Of a stretch of 64,000 bases of DNA, positions 32,193-44,034 are shown in pieces; the stretch's first letter is position 1, and each line of letters starts with the position of its first letter. The notes below the pieces were generated by a model. That model was not told where the DNA came from and made no database searches. It saw nothing but the letters and a program-made list of their open reading frames with translations. The position numbers were made by a program, and so were the translations under genes. The stretch is from Chlorocebus sabaeus (lineage: Eukaryota; Chordata; Mammalia; Primates; Cercopithecidae), in NCBI RefSeq assembly GCF_047675955.1, contig NC_132918.1, positions 90,697,106-90,761,105 on the forward strand. The letters are read 5' to 3'.

Positions 32193-32430
32193 ATTAATGC
32201 AACAAGTATTTATTGAGTGCCTACTATATACTCTGTTCTAGGCATTGAGAATACGTGGTGAGAGAGAGACAGAAAAGGACTACATTCTAGTAGAAAACAT
32301 AAACAGTAAATAAGTAAAAAAACAAATATAAACATGAACTGTAAAAATATCAGAGTGGTAAGTGCTACGCAAAAAAATTAAAATAGAGAGATGGGCTAGA
32401 GAGAAGTTGAGCGGCCCCTTTGGAGGAGTT
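32193..32430 (+). mobile_element. Old interspersed repeat (same family as 22095-23045)
   Basis: 'acaagtatttattgagtgcc', 'tactatatactctgttctag', 'gactacattctagtagaaaa' and 'gtggtaagtgctacgc' parallel the split copy near 22.1-23.0 kb in the same order. Family name not assigned (old LINE or MER type). Confidence 0.65.
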
Positions 32431-33554
32431 GGTCAGCGAAGTTCAGCAAAAAATATAATACTTCTTGTGGGCTTCTGAATTGAGCATAAGTAACTCTATA
32501 CTTATTATTGAAGTAAATTGTATTAATTGTCTCCACATGCCTTAGAGCATCTGTGTGTATTTTTTTTCCTGACATTTACAGTTTGTAAAGTATTTAGCAA
32601 TAATTTAAGAGTAGGCCACACTTGTTTTCTCTTAAGCTTCTATCAGATTGGATTAAGATAGTCCAGTCTACTTCTAGGAGAAGTGAATGGATAAAAGAGG
32701 TGGCTTCTTTGCCTCAAACTGCAAAGAAGTCTGATCACCTTGCATAGACAGCAATTTCCACGAAGAAAAGTGGGGGAAGCAATCAGTTCCTTAAAGGAGG
32801 GATCAGAGGAAAGGAAAGGAGGACGCTGGATGCAGGAAACAAGGACGGTAAGTTGGGAGCAATCTTCTCGTTGTACTTGATGGGAACATTATACCTCCTT
32901 TCTTGTCTGTCATTTAATAGAGCTGATACTCAGCCACGGGTCATTTACCCCTAAAACAACCTCTTGTGTTCTCTGAAAGGATCCTCTCAGGAATACACAA
33001 TGCTTAATAGCCTTACTCAGATGCTCAGTCTAATGGTGACACCCTGAAACAGCAAGCATATTGGCAATTATAAACTAAGGTTTCTGAGACTTTACAGAAA
33101 GAATCACCAATAAGAGAATAACAAGCCCAAGGAAAAGGTCAGCTCATGCCAGTTTGGAGGCTGGCTTGGTACCATCGAGCAGCCAGATGCAGCCATCTCC
33201 TCCCCCAGGGAGGACCACTCATTAACTCTGCTCTGTGATTTAAAGAGGTATCGATTTGTCCGTGACATTCAAGCATTTCTGAAGAACAGGGTTTGAAATA
33301 TGCTGTTTCAGAGCATTTTACCCCAAATGACCACATTGAATAGAGATTGGAAAATATATAGAAATGAAAGGAGCCGTATTCCCTTAAACCTCATTATCCT
33401 TTTGATTAGCCAATTCACATTCTGTTCAACATTCTGCTTAATTTGCTTTTTCTGTATAGTGAGATCAATGACTTTAAGCATTGTTTCTCCAAGTTCCTTT
33501 TACCCGTGGGAGACTCAACAAGTTAACAGCCACCATGTGTAAAATCAGTAGCTG
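32431..33554. other. Unique AT-rich sequence
   Basis: No repeat family, exon or RNA gene recognised. Confidence 0.4.
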
Positions 33555-33568
33555 AAGTGCACAATACC

Positions 33569-33735
33569 TAGCCAGGCATGGAGGCGTGCACCTGTGATCC
33601 CAGCTACTCGGGAGGCTGAGGCAGGAGAACTGCTTGAACCTGGGAGGCGGAGGTTGCAGTGAGCTGAGATCGTGCCACTGCTCTCCAGCCTGCACAACAG
33701 AGTGAGACTCCATCAAATAATAATAATAATAAAAG
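33569..33735 (+). mobile_element. 5'-truncated Alu (right arm)
   Basis: Begins within the Alu at 'tagccaggcatggaggcg' and ends 'gagactccatcaaataata' with an (AAT)n tail. Only the right arm is present. The flanks 'gtgcacaatacc' (left) and 'agtacaatatacc' (right) may be a decayed duplication. Confidence 0.9.
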
Positions 33736-33913
33736 TACAATATACCAAATGGGAGGGATCTGAAGTGATTCTTCCTTTTGTCTTTCCTGTGAGAGTGGCA
33801 ATTTGCTGACTTCCGAGGGGAAGATCTAAGGGAGGATTTGTAAAAGTCATCTTCTAATATAAAGAGATACTTGTGTTTTGGCTTCTCGGAGGACTAGGGC
33901 CCTCAGTGCCAAG

Positions 33914-34535
33914 CGGAGAGAGGAGACTCTGCCGAGAGAGGAGACTAGTTATGTGGAGAGAGGAGACTAGTCATGTGGAGAGAGACTAGTTATGTGGAGA
34001 GAGGAGACTAGTTATGTGGAGAGAGGAGACTAGTCATGTGGAGAGAGATTAGTTATGTGGAGAGAGGAGACTAGTCATGTGGAGAGAGGAGACTAGTTAT
34101 GTGGAGAGAGTCATGTGGAGAGAGGAGACTAGTTATGTGGAGAGAGGAGACTAGTTATGTGGAGACAGTTATGTGGAGAGAGGAGACTAGTTATGTGGAG
34201 AGAGGAGACTAGTTATGTGGAGAGAGGAGACTAGTTATGTGGAGACAGGAGACTAGTCATATGGAGACAGTTATGTGGAGAGAGGAGACTAGTTATGTGG
34301 AGAGAGGAGACTAGTTATGTGGAGAGAGGAGACTAGTTATGTGGAGAGAAGAGACTAGTTATGTGGAGACAGGAGACTAGTCATATGGAGACAGTTATGT
34401 GGAGAGAGGAGACTAGTTATGTGGAGAGAGGAGACTAGTTATGTGGAGAGAGGAGACTAGTCATGTGGAGAGAAGAGACTAGTTATGTGGAGACAGGAGA
34501 CTAGTCATATGGAGACAGTTATGTGGAGAGAGGAG
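33914..34535 (+). repeat. 22-bp minisatellite with 124-bp higher-order unit
   Basis: Unit 'agttatgtggagagaggaga' plus 'ct' (22 bp) is tandemly repeated, with shortened variants ('ggagacagttatg', 'gagagagactag') and substitutions ('tcatgtgg', 'tcatatgg', 'gagaagagact'). The rare phrase 'gtcatatggagacag' occurs at 34256, 34380 and 34504, exactly 124 bp apart, which shows a higher-order duplication at the right end. Purine-rich on plus. Each unit carries 'actagt'. Confidence 0.97.
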
Positions 34536-34861
34536 GGCTCGTTGGCTAAAGGAAGACGCTTTCTTCATGCCGTTTGGGTCAGTCAGTATAGGAAGAGTTT
34601 CTGCTTAGCAGGGAGCTAAAGCTGAGGTTCCACGTAGCAGAGCTGCCCTATGTGAAGATAGAGGTGGGAGTAGGGGCGGGCGAGCCCTCTTCCCAGCCCA
34701 GCCCACAGCCCCTTCTCAGAGAATGAACTCCCTGTCTCACTGCTGAGTCCCCTCAGCCCTCACTTCCTCACCGTCTGCAACAGCTGATTAATCATGAGTA
34801 GGCATGTAACTCCAGCTGGTCCAGTCAGACACATTCTGACCTAGGAATGTAAAATTGGGTC
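34536..34861. other. Unique sequence
   Basis: No recognised repeat or gene between the minisatellite and the next Alu. Confidence 0.4.
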
Positions 34862-34876
34862 TTGGAAATTTAGATT

Positions 34877-35175
34877 TTTTTTTTTTTTTTTGAGACGGAG
34901 TCTCGCTCTGTTGTCCAGGCTGGAGTGCAGTGGCACGATCTTGGCTCGGCTTACCGCAACCTCCGTCTCCCAGGTTCAAGCCATTCTCCTGCCTCAGCCT
35001 CCTGAGTAGCTGGGATTACAGGCGTGCACTACCACACCCGGCTAATTTTTGTATTTTGAGTAAAAACAGGGTTTCACCATGTTGGCCAGGCTGGTCTTGA
35101 ACTCCTGACCTTGTGATCCACCAGCCTTGGCTTCCCAAAGTGCTGGGATTACAGGCGTGAGCCACCGCGCAAGGC
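34877..35175 (-). mobile_element. Alu element with target-site duplication
   Basis: Inverted full-length Alu: T run, 'gagacggagtctcgctctgt', ending 'gagccaccgcgcaaggc'. It has a small extra block ('cttggctcggcttaccgc'). Flanks 'tggaaatttagattt' (34863) and 'tggaaacttagattt' (35176). Confidence 0.96.
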
Positions 35176-35221
35176 TGGAAACTTAGATTTCTAATAAGCA
35201 CTTGAACTATGGGTTGGTTAT

Positions 35222-35639
35222 TGCTGTGGTTTGGATGCATGTGTACCTCCAAAACTCAGCTGTTGAGATCTAATACCCAACATGATCGTATTAAGAGGTG
35301 GGGTCTTTTGGGAAGTGATTAAGTCATGAGTATTCTACGCTCATGAATGGGATTAATGCTCTTATCAAAGAGGTTGAAGAGAGCACCCTAATCCCTTTTT
35401 GCCCCTCCATCTCTTCTGCCACGAAAGAACACAGTTCCTGGCTTTTGCTGCCTTCCACCACGCGACAAGGCTTCATCTTGGAAGCAGAGAGTGAGCCCTC
35501 GCCTGACACTAAATCTGCTGACATCTTGATCTTGAACTTCCCAGCGTCCAGAACTGTGAGAAACAAATTTCTATTATTTACACATTACCCAGTCTAAGAT
35601 ATTTTGTCACAGCTGCACAAACAGACTGAGACTGAGACA
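35222..35639 (+). mobile_element. MLT1-type (ERVL-MaLR) solo LTR
   Basis: Starts 'tgctgtggtttggatgcat', then 'gtattaagaggtggggtctt', 'gggaagtgattaagtcatga', 'tgaatgggattaatgctctt', 'cttgaacttcccagcgtcca', 'gaactgtgagaaacaaattt' and 'tacccagtctaagatatttt'. The order and full length match MLT1 LTRs. No internal region. Ancient and inactive. Confidence 0.9.
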
Positions 35640-35699
35640 GATAAAAAGCTAGTATCAAGGCACCCACGTTCAGACATGGTGAAGTAAGCAAAGAAAGAT

Positions 35700-35930
35700 A
35701 ATAATGAAAGCAAATGCTTGCAATGTGCCAGGCACTGTTCAAAGAACTTTACATATATTGATTCAATCTCGCAACAATCTTATGAGGTAAAAGTACCATT
35801 GTTATCTTTATTCCCACTTTACAAAAGAGGAAACTGAAGAATAGAAGCTTAAGGAACTTGCCCAGAGTCACCAATAACTAAGTCGTGGGGTTGGCATCTG
35901 GCACCCTGGCTTGGAGACTGCCCTTAACCA
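35700..35930 (-). mobile_element. MIR SINE
   Basis: Nearly complete antisense MIR: 'caatgtgccaggcactgttc', 'cacaatcttatgaggta'-like text, 'cccactttacaaaagaggaa' and 'ggaacttgcccagagtcacc'. Well preserved for its age. Confidence 0.88.
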
Positions 35931-36604
35931 CGTACCACATGCTAAACTGTTCTCTGGGGAGAGAGAAAGAGAGACAGAGAGACTAAGAAGGCATGGGCCT
36001 TAGAGAGCCAGAAATAAAAGACAATATAGCTCTAGAGAGAAAGAGATTTGGAGAGACAAACCAGTCTGGCTCTTGTCAGCTTTGCAGTTTCTGGCATTCA
36101 TTCCTATGAAGCCTGGCCTCATTTCCTGTCTTGGGGCTCCACCAGATCCTCTATTTCTAATCAATGTTCTTTTTTGCTTATGTTAGCTTGAATGAGTTCT
36201 GTTCATTGCAACTAAATGCTCTCTGACTCAAGAAGTTGGAAAACGAAGGAACACGTTTTCCAGTAGTGGGTCTGCTGGAATTGTGTTATGTTAATCAGCT
36301 AGAGAAGTATGTGAGAGATGTTTTTAATTTTGCTCTTTTAAAAGTTCACACAGTATACTAAGCAAGGATAATCTAATTGCTTCTATAGCCAAGAGTAAGT
36401 GATTCTAATTTGTCCTGTCTCTGTCCAATGACTGGGACCAATGCAGTCATGGCTGCCCTTTCCTCTGGTGGGTTGGAACTGAACTATAGGGATAGAGTTT
36501 TGGAATGGGAGTAAATTAAGAAGCGATCAATCAGAAGAAGGGTATAGATTATGTATTCTTAATGAGTCTTAATTATTATTTCTTAGTTAATGGGTTTTAA
36601 TTAT
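35931..36604. other. Unique sequence
   Basis: Starts with a short purine tract ('gagagagaaagagagacaga'). Otherwise nothing is recognised. Confidence 0.4.
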
Positions 36605-37140
36605 TGCATGAGTTCTCCATTGCTGCATTACAAATCATCTAAAAAAAACTCAGTGACTTAAAAACTCATTTTATTATCTTCCATGGTTTCTGTGGATCAA
36701 GAATTCAGACAGGCCAAAGCAGAGATGGTTTGTCTTTTCTCCACAATATCTGGAACCTCCGTTGGAAAGATATGAAGTCTAGGTGTGGCTGGGGGCTGGA
36801 ATCATCTAGGGGCCACCTTCTGCTCATATGTCTCACCCTGGTTGTGACTGTTTGCTGGGACCTCGCTCGGGCCGTCATCCAGAACACCTACATTGGACTT
36901 CTTCATGTAGTTTCTCACCTGACCTAATGGGTCTTCCCCATAGCATTGCTGCTGGGTTCTAAGAACAAGCACCCCCAGAAAGAGCCAGATAGAAGCTGCA
37001 TCACTTCTCATGATCCAGCCTTGAGAGTTGCATAGCATTCCTTCTGCCATAGTCACAAGCCTGCCCACCTTAGGAGGTGGGAGTGTAGATCCCACATTTT
37101 GAGGGGAGAAATGTCAGAGTCACATAGTTAGAAGATAACA
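36605..37140 (+). mobile_element. Old ERVL-type LTR (MLT2-like, tentative)
   Basis: 'ctccattgctgcattacaaa', 'ctcagtgacttaaaaactca', 'ttattatcttccatggtttc' and 'tgtggatcaagaattcagac' match, in order, the 5' part of a class of old ERVL LTRs. Downstream 'atgatccagccttgagag' and 'tcccacattttgagggga' fit the 3' part. Family name is from memory. Confidence 0.65.
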
Positions 37141-38054
37141 CTGGATGGGAGTTGCTGTTGCAGACATCTTTGGAAACTAGCATCAAGGCAAAATACAATG
37201 ACGAATGTTGACTTAAAAAAAATACATTATGTGGAAGCCTATAAGCCTCCTTTTTCTTTTAAAAGCAGAGCATTTGGTAAAGTTTTAAGTAGCCTGATTA
37301 TAATTTTCATCACTTGAAAGAAACAAGTAACAGCAAGAGGACCAGCAAAGAACTGTGAGTGATGTGAAAATAATAAGAACTTGGGCTAGTGTCCATCCTA
37401 TTAAAGCAGGATGTGTGTCTTCAGACGTACAGACTTGAGGAAAGCAGATTTCAAAATAGATGATCTCATAGTGAGAACCTCTGAAAGGGAGTATGGCTAA
37501 AAAAGGATGGCTCTAAAAATAAAATTCAGAACCTAAAATTGCAAATGATCCTAATGAGGAAGAAAAGAGGAGACATCCAAAGAAAACAGCATTTCTGCTG
37601 ATGAGCGCCAATTTGAAGAGAACACACACAAAGATGGAAGGAGGGGCACAAAATCAAGGGTGTATACAGAAGAATGTCACAGACTCTTACGAATCTCAGA
37701 GGAAATCAAAAGCATAGAGAAGGTTGACGTTTCAAGGGTTGAGGGAAGCTAAAGATAAATCACCAAAAAGACCCGCTTGACTGTGTGCAGAAGAACAGGG
37801 AAAGAACAGGCACAATCCACGTTCAAACCATAATATCATCTGTTAAAACAACTAGTTAGCCTACTAGATGATGACACAATACGTCTGGAAGAAAGAAAAG
37901 CTTCAATGCAAACACAATTTTGTAACATTTCCTACAAGTGACAGAGAGAAAGTCAAATGAGTTCCCCAGCATCCCCGGAAGGACCAAACGCTCTAGGAGC
38001 TGAATTTCCTTGGTAGGGCAACGTATGTGGAGACCTAAGGCAGCAGTTGGGGTA
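37141..38054. other. A-rich unrecognised sequence
   Basis: About 900 bp of purine/A-rich DNA with no open frame of note. The composition (many 'gaaagaa', 'aaaaacagc' words) would fit a decayed transposon coding region, but I recognise no family. Confidence 0.4.
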
Positions 38055-38067
38055 GCAGAGGGTCTTC

Positions 38068-38359
38068 TTTTTTTTGAGACAGAGTCTTGCTGTGTCGCCC
38101 AGGCTGGAGTGCAATGGCGCGATCTGGGCTCACTGCAAGCTCCGCCTCCCGGGTTCAAGCCATTCTCCTGCCTCAGCCTCCTGAGTAGCTGGGATTACAG
38201 GCGCCCGCCACCACACCTCGCTAACATTTTTGTGTATTTTTAGTAGAGACGGGGTTTCACTGTGTTGGCCAGGAAAGTCTCGATCTCCTGACCTCATGAT
38301 CTGCCCACATCGGCCTCCCAAAGTGCTGGGATGACAGGCGTGAGCCACTGCACTCGGCT
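38068..38359 (-). mobile_element. Alu element
   Basis: Inverted full-length Alu with a short T run, 'gagacagagtcttgctgtgt', ending 'cactgcactcggct'. Flanks 'gcagagggtcttc' (38055) and 'gcaaaggtcctgc' (38360) look like a diverged duplication. Confidence 0.94.
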
Positions 38360-38371
38360 GCAAAGGTCCTG

Positions 38372-41300
38372 CTGAGTCAGGGTGTCTGGCTTCAGGTTGT
38401 GGCTTGAGCAGGTGACTCTGGGTGAACTGGGATTGTCCTGCTTCTCTGTTTAAGATTCTTTTATCCCACAGTGGGAGAGTCTTAGATAATTTTTCAAGTC
38501 CCTTCAAAGAAGAAGATGGCAGGATTTGGGGAACTTGTGTGTTTCATCTCTATGAACACCTCTGTCATGGAGGGTCTGCACTAACCAGTGTGCTGGGTCC
38601 ACGCTGAATAGAAGAGGGAAGGAGGCCTGGAGATTCTCAGAGTAACGGCGGCTTCCTAGTGCTCCTGCTCCTACCTCACTCTTGGTGTTCCTTTCAGGAC
38701 TAGGTGGGGAGTCTCTGGGTACTGAGGCACTTCCAGCCCTCAAATAAGTATTCCCAGGAAATGTACCTTGACCCGCAAGTCCTAAGCAGATCCCAGCATG
38801 CCCAGGAAAAAGTAGGGGATGGTATGGAGAACAAATTACCAATGGATGAGGCTGTGACCCGAATTGATGCAGCACACCTTGCAGCTCCTTCCGCCTCCCT
38901 CAGCTCACTGATGTCCAAGACTCAGAGTTTAGGGGGAGCCTCTGATGCTCTGGGTGGGGACTGTTGCTTGGGTGGGAGGGAAGGGAAGGTTTATGGGTAC
39001 ATAAACATGATGCTAACAACTTGTAGATGTTAACTAAAACTGGGCACAGAAGATCAGAGAATTTCTTTTTTGAAGGTTGGAGGGAAGAGAGAGCAAGTTT
39101 GTCTCCTCTGCTGCCAGAATAGAGCGGGACACCCTGAGTTTATCCCATCTTTGTCCTGGTCTGTTCCTATTGACAAGAGAGGTTCCAGGTCTCACCCCCT
39201 GCCCCCCAGGTAACCCCAGCCCACTGCCCTGGGGTTTCTAATTCCGGAGGTAATCCCTTCCTTCCATGCCAGGCAGGGGGTGGGGAGACCCCTTTCTCCA
39301 ATTCTTTGATCTGGGTTGGAGCAAAAGAGAAGGACTTCTATAAAACTGTCAGGGAGACGGGAAGGGGGCTTGAAGGAGAGGTTGTGAATGGCAGTTCACC
39401 TTTGATCACCCGCCCCAGATCCTTTTTATAGCCCAGGATTATGGGTTTAGAAGTGCCCTTCGTGTGTCCCCAAAGGAATTGTGTGACTTAAGAACAATTA
39501 CATTGTTCTGAAAGTTCAGAGAGACTGTACACAAAGGACTTTCGTTTTCATTAAAAAAGAAGAAAGAAAAAAGAAGAAAAAGAAAACATCAGCTTAAACC
39601 ATGCAGTTGATCTGTAAGTTAGTAATAGATTGGAAACCCAGGCTGCTTCTTTCCATGTAATATGAACTCCCTGACTTGGTAATTCCACTAAAATCTATTA
39701 ACTGATGAAGGTGCAGGATATATTTCTATTCCCCATTCCCCTGCCACCCAGACAAAAGAAGGAATTTGCTGTCTATTATTGCTAGATTTTTATTTCCTGC
39801 TGTTAAAATGTCAGAGAAACAGAAGCTTAATGGTCTGACTTTTGTCACTTGGGTATAAAGAGATATTAGAGCTGACTGCTAATTTCCAATTCGTTTAATG
39901 TGTGTGGTCAAATACTTCATTGACAAACTGATTCATCATGGCTGTGTCTCTATGTGTTTCCACAAATGTCTCTATCCCCTCCCACCCCCATCACCACTCA
40001 AAGAGAAGGAAAGTTTGCAATCTGTTGTTCATCTTAACTTCTGTGCAGTCTTTTGCTAGGAAATATAAACAGTTTCACGTCAGTGTTGAGGGAAAGTTTG
40101 TGATTTAGCAGAAGGAAGCGACTTTTCAATGTGGCTGGTTGTAGCCACGGCCCTTCTCCTTGCTCAGTGAGCCCTGCTCTCTCAAGCTGCATAGCTGTGA
40201 ACAGCCCTGTCCCCCAGCCACACTAGTTGCCACACCCTGGGAACGCCCCATATCCTGCCACAGCCCTGGCTTCCCCTGCGTGTGCGTGTACATCAGCTGG
40301 AACGCTAAGTCAGATCCCCGTGAAGCTGGAAGGTTTACCAGGCGTCCGTCACATCTAAGCTGCCACCCAGGCCCATTCCAAGCCCACCAGAGTCACGTGG
40401 AGCAACCTCTTTCTTGTCTAATAAGCACCTTTGTTCTATGATTCTTGGTACCTACCTCCTTCTCCAGCATCTTTGACCCTCACCAAGATGGAAGCAGAAT
40501 CCAATCCTCCCTCAGCCAGTACTGAGCCATGGGGCCCAAATAGTGGGTCGGCAGCAGGTCTAGCCCCAATTACAGAATTACCCACTCCATCATTGTCTCC
40601 AAGTGGGGACAACCAGCATCTGCTGGACAGTTAGGACATTCTTTCTTGCAGTGAGATGGCGACAGAATTAAATTCCTGAACAAGGCCCGGACAGCCAGAT
40701 GCAAGGGTCCCAGAGCTGGGAAAGCAGACAGCAACCTCTTGAGAACTGGAGGGCCCATTTAAACTCACAGCAGGCTCCTGAAGACTGATATTGACAGCAA
40801 GGGATGGGCCCTGCTCACAGGAGCTGACCAGGGGAGTCCTCATAAAGACAAATATGGAAGACTTGAGATTTTTTTCCATTACAGAATCATTTTCTCATTT
40901 TTCCTGTCCTCGGCTACACACACTCATACACATATAGCACAAGTTCATCTTTCTCTGTGATTATCAACAAGCACCAGAGATTTCCTTCCACTCTCTGCCT
41001 AGCAGTGCACAGCCTCCCAGGGGACAAATCACAAGGAAATTAGTGAACTCCAGGTGTTTACATATGTATTTAAATATTCAATGCCTGGGTGTTTATGATT
41101 CCAAAATATCTGGTTGGGGTAGTTAAAACCTCAGGCAATTTGAGACAAATGAATCTAAGTCTTCACGTATTTGTTGTTCATCTAACAAATAAATACCGAG
41201 TGTCTTGCATGAGCCAGGAAGTATCCAGGGAACACCGAGGGGAACAAGACGCAGACCATTGCTGTTTGTTGATGCATAGATAAGCCCTTGGTGGATTAAT

Positions 41301-41645
41301 CAGACCTCTCACATGCTTGCTGTTGCTCTGGCTTTTTAAAGAGCCTCCTTCTGTGTCCTCGGATCTGTGTCAGCTATCTCCGGCAGTCCGCTCGTGTCTG
41401 GCACACACGCACTCTGGGCTGCTTGGAAATAGGGCATCATCTCCACTCACTCTCATCATGATGGGATCTGTGTGCATGTTGTAATTTACATTCTTTCTGC
41501 TGGAGGTTGCTCATCATCTGAAGACTGTGGCTGGAAAAGCAGGTTCCAGAATGGCAGGCTCTCAAAGGGCTGGTGGTGGTGACCGACAGTGGGAAGGCCA
41601 GTGGGCCCAGTCCTGTGGGGAAGCAAATGGGAGAATATATTAGAG
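38372..41645. other. Longest repeat-poor stretch of the window
   Basis: About 3.3 kb with no Alu and no repeat family I recognise. Short frames on both strands only (up to 123 codons, 38504-38875 -). A purine tract lies at 39551-39590. The lack of young repeats could mean constraint or chance. I see no exon, promoter or RNA fold that I can defend. Confidence 0.5.
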
Positions 41646-41656
41646 AAAGAGACTTC

Positions 41657-41986
41657 TAGCCGGGCGTGGTGGCTCATGCCTGTAATCCCAGCACTTTGGG
41701 AGGCTGAGGCGGGCAGATCGCCTGAGGTCAGGAGTTCGAGACTAGCCTGGTCAACATAGTGAACATCCCTCTCTACTAAAAATACAAAAAATCAGCTGGG
41801 CGTGGTGGCCAGTGCCTGTAATCCCAGCTACTAGGGAGGCTGAGGCAGGAGAATCGCTTGAACCCGACAGGCGAAGGTTGCAGTGAGCCGAGATCGCGTC
41901 ATTGCACTCCAACCTGGGCAACAAGAGCGAAACTCTGTCTCAAAAAAAAAAAAAAAAAAAAAAAAGAAAGAAAGAAAGAAAAAAGA
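41657..41986 (+). mobile_element. Alu element with (AAAG)n tail
   Basis: Full-length Alu from 'tagccgggcgtggtggctca' to an A run that grades into (AAAG)n. Flanks 'aaagagactt' (41646) and 'aaagggactt' (41987). Confidence 0.96.
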
Positions 41987-42884
41987 AAAAGGGACTTATT
42001 TTTAGAGGCTATTATTTCTGCTGTGACCAGATTCCTCTGAGCTTAACAGAAGTGGATCCTGGAGCCATGCCAGTTCTGCCTTAGGTGGAGGTATTTTGCT
42101 AGACATCCAGGAAGTGGGTTGTGACAGCGTGGAGGGACCGGGAATGGGAGGTGCTCTGAGCCCCATTCCAGGTGGAGGAGGCAAAGCTGAGTCTAAACCA
42201 GAGGGTGAAGCTGGACAATGGGGACAGAAGCAAAGGCTTCCCATCCAAGAGATCCCTCAGGGCCCAACAGGACCAGCTTCTCAGGTTCTTACCCAGGAAT
42301 GCTTCAAAGACCCTGAACTGTGCTTGGCAATTTCTCAGTCGCCCTGGCTTGGAAACTTGGACGCCCCACCCAGGGATCATTCCACAGCTCTTCACTGTGA
42401 CCAGTTCCTCAGATCCGTACACTCGTCCACAGCTGTCCAAGGACCGTCCCCCGGGGAGTGGGGAACACAAAGGGAACCCAGGGTCCCTTATCCTTATCCA
42501 TGGAAAACTAAACATGGAACTCCATTTTCCTCCATAAATTCAAGAGAAAAGCTGTATTCGTAACAGGATTCACAAGACTAATTATTAAATCGTTATTTAT
42601 GGATTCAATTTTTATGGGGCGTGGGCCAAGAAATATCTGCTGAGCTTCTGCCTACTGGACTAGGGGAATAAATCTCCTCTAATTCTCTTCCTCCTTCTTG
42701 GGCCTTTCTTTCAGTCCCTTTTTTTTTTCTTGGCTCTTCACTTGTAAGAGAAGTCTTCTCAACCCCTCCCTAGTCCTTACACCATCAAACCGAGCTCTTC
42801 CCTGTCGCCGTCCTTTACTGCATTGGAGACTTGGAAATGTGTTCATTGGTTTGCTTCTCCACTAGACCATCAGCTCTCTGGAGG
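41987..42884. other. Unique sequence, open frames of doubtful meaning
   Basis: Contains three overlapping open frames: 42096-42563 (+, 155 codons), 42172-42537 (+, 121) and 42099-42515 (-, 138). None has a recognised domain, signal or family. The 155-codon product is rich in G, P and S. I do not call a gene. Confidence 0.4.
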
Positions 42885-43010
42885 TGAAAACCCTAACTTA
42901 TTTTTCTCTCATCTCCTTCAGTGCCTAGCACTGTGCCTGGCACAGAGCGAGGAGCTCCGTAAACATTTGTCAGACAAGTGAATGAATGAGGGAATGAATG
43001 AAGGAGTCTG
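42885..43010 (+). mobile_element. L2 LINE 3'-end fragment
   Basis: 'cagtgcctagcactgtgcct', 'ggcacagagcgaggagctcc' and 'gtaaacatttgtcagacaag' then 'tgaatgaatgag' are the L2 3' terminus in sense orientation. Confidence 0.85.
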
Positions 43011-43078
43011 GAGATGCATCTGATGTGGATGCGGGTGACGGGGCAGACAGCAACAGCCAGGTAGGCACGAATGTGCCA

Positions 43079-43197
43079 GGTGCCCGCTTGTGCCAGGCAC
43101 AGTGCCGGAAGGACATCGGGTGCCCGCTTGTGCCAGACACAGTGCCGGAAGGACATCGGGTGCCCGCTTGTGCCAGGCGCAGTGCCGGAAGGACATC
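43079..43197 (+). repeat. 40-bp tandem triplicate
   Basis: Unit 'gggtgcccgcttgtgccagg' plus 'cacagtgccggaaggacatc' (40 bp) occurs three times with two or three substitutions in total. Each unit contains the near-palindrome 'tgtgccaggcaca'. The phrase 'tgtgccaggcacagtgc' equals the reverse complement of 42928-42944 in the neighbouring L2 end. Confidence 0.96.
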
Positions 43198-44034
43198 ACC
43201 GCTGCGCCTGCACCTTCCTTCCAGCCAGAAAGACTTGTCTGCACCCCGAGGCTTGCTTCTGATAGGACACCTGGGTGCTCTGCATTTCCAGAGTCTGGAC
43301 AAGCCCAGAATGCACACCGTTTCAGACGGTATCCTCGTCAGTTTACACTCCGATTGCCTTCTCCCAAAAAACTAAATTGCCTTTTCTTCCTCAGGAGGTA
43401 TAATAATCCCCGCAACAGATTGTTTCCTGTTCTATAAAATGACTCCCTTCTGCTCGCCACATCCCCGCCGCGGCATTACCTTCTCTCAGTGTTTTCTATG
43501 CCCCTCTCTTAGGCTCCTTCTTCCTTTGCAAATAAGCCTCCTTGTCCCTGAGCACAGGTCCCCCAGCTGACCCTTAAACCCTGACGTGGTCTTTGGTGGA
43601 TCTCAGCCCTAACTCAGCATCCCCTTGCCTTTTATGTAGACGACAAGAGTCTGTGCAATCTTCCTTTTCCCTGCCACTTTCCCGGCCCTTGGCTCCAGGA
43701 GTGTGTGGCCTGGGGAGTTTTTTCATCTGATTTTCCAGCAAACTTAAACTAGACAATTGAAGATTCAATTAGGGAGTGGAGCTCTGCGCGCTCTCCCAGG
43801 GGAGTTCACTCAGCTCCGGAAATCTTAGCTGACAGAGGTCACCCCCGTCTTTTCCAGATTCCCCCTTTTCGTAGACTCGCGGTTTTTCTGGAGGGCACCA
43901 GGCACTTGTGTTTAGCCAGCAAGGAGTGGGGTGGAGTGGGTGGGAGGTGTGGGACTCATCTCAATAAAGCAGAGGCTGAGGACAGTGGAAACGAGGGCAG
44001 GATTCAAAGGAACCAGCTCATGGCAGGCACTGTG
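43198..44034. other. Unique sequence
   Basis: No gene or repeat family recognised. Text at about 44020-44075 ('ggcaggcactgtgttatac') weakly resembles MIR and contains the left arm of the inverted repeat. Confidence 0.4.
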
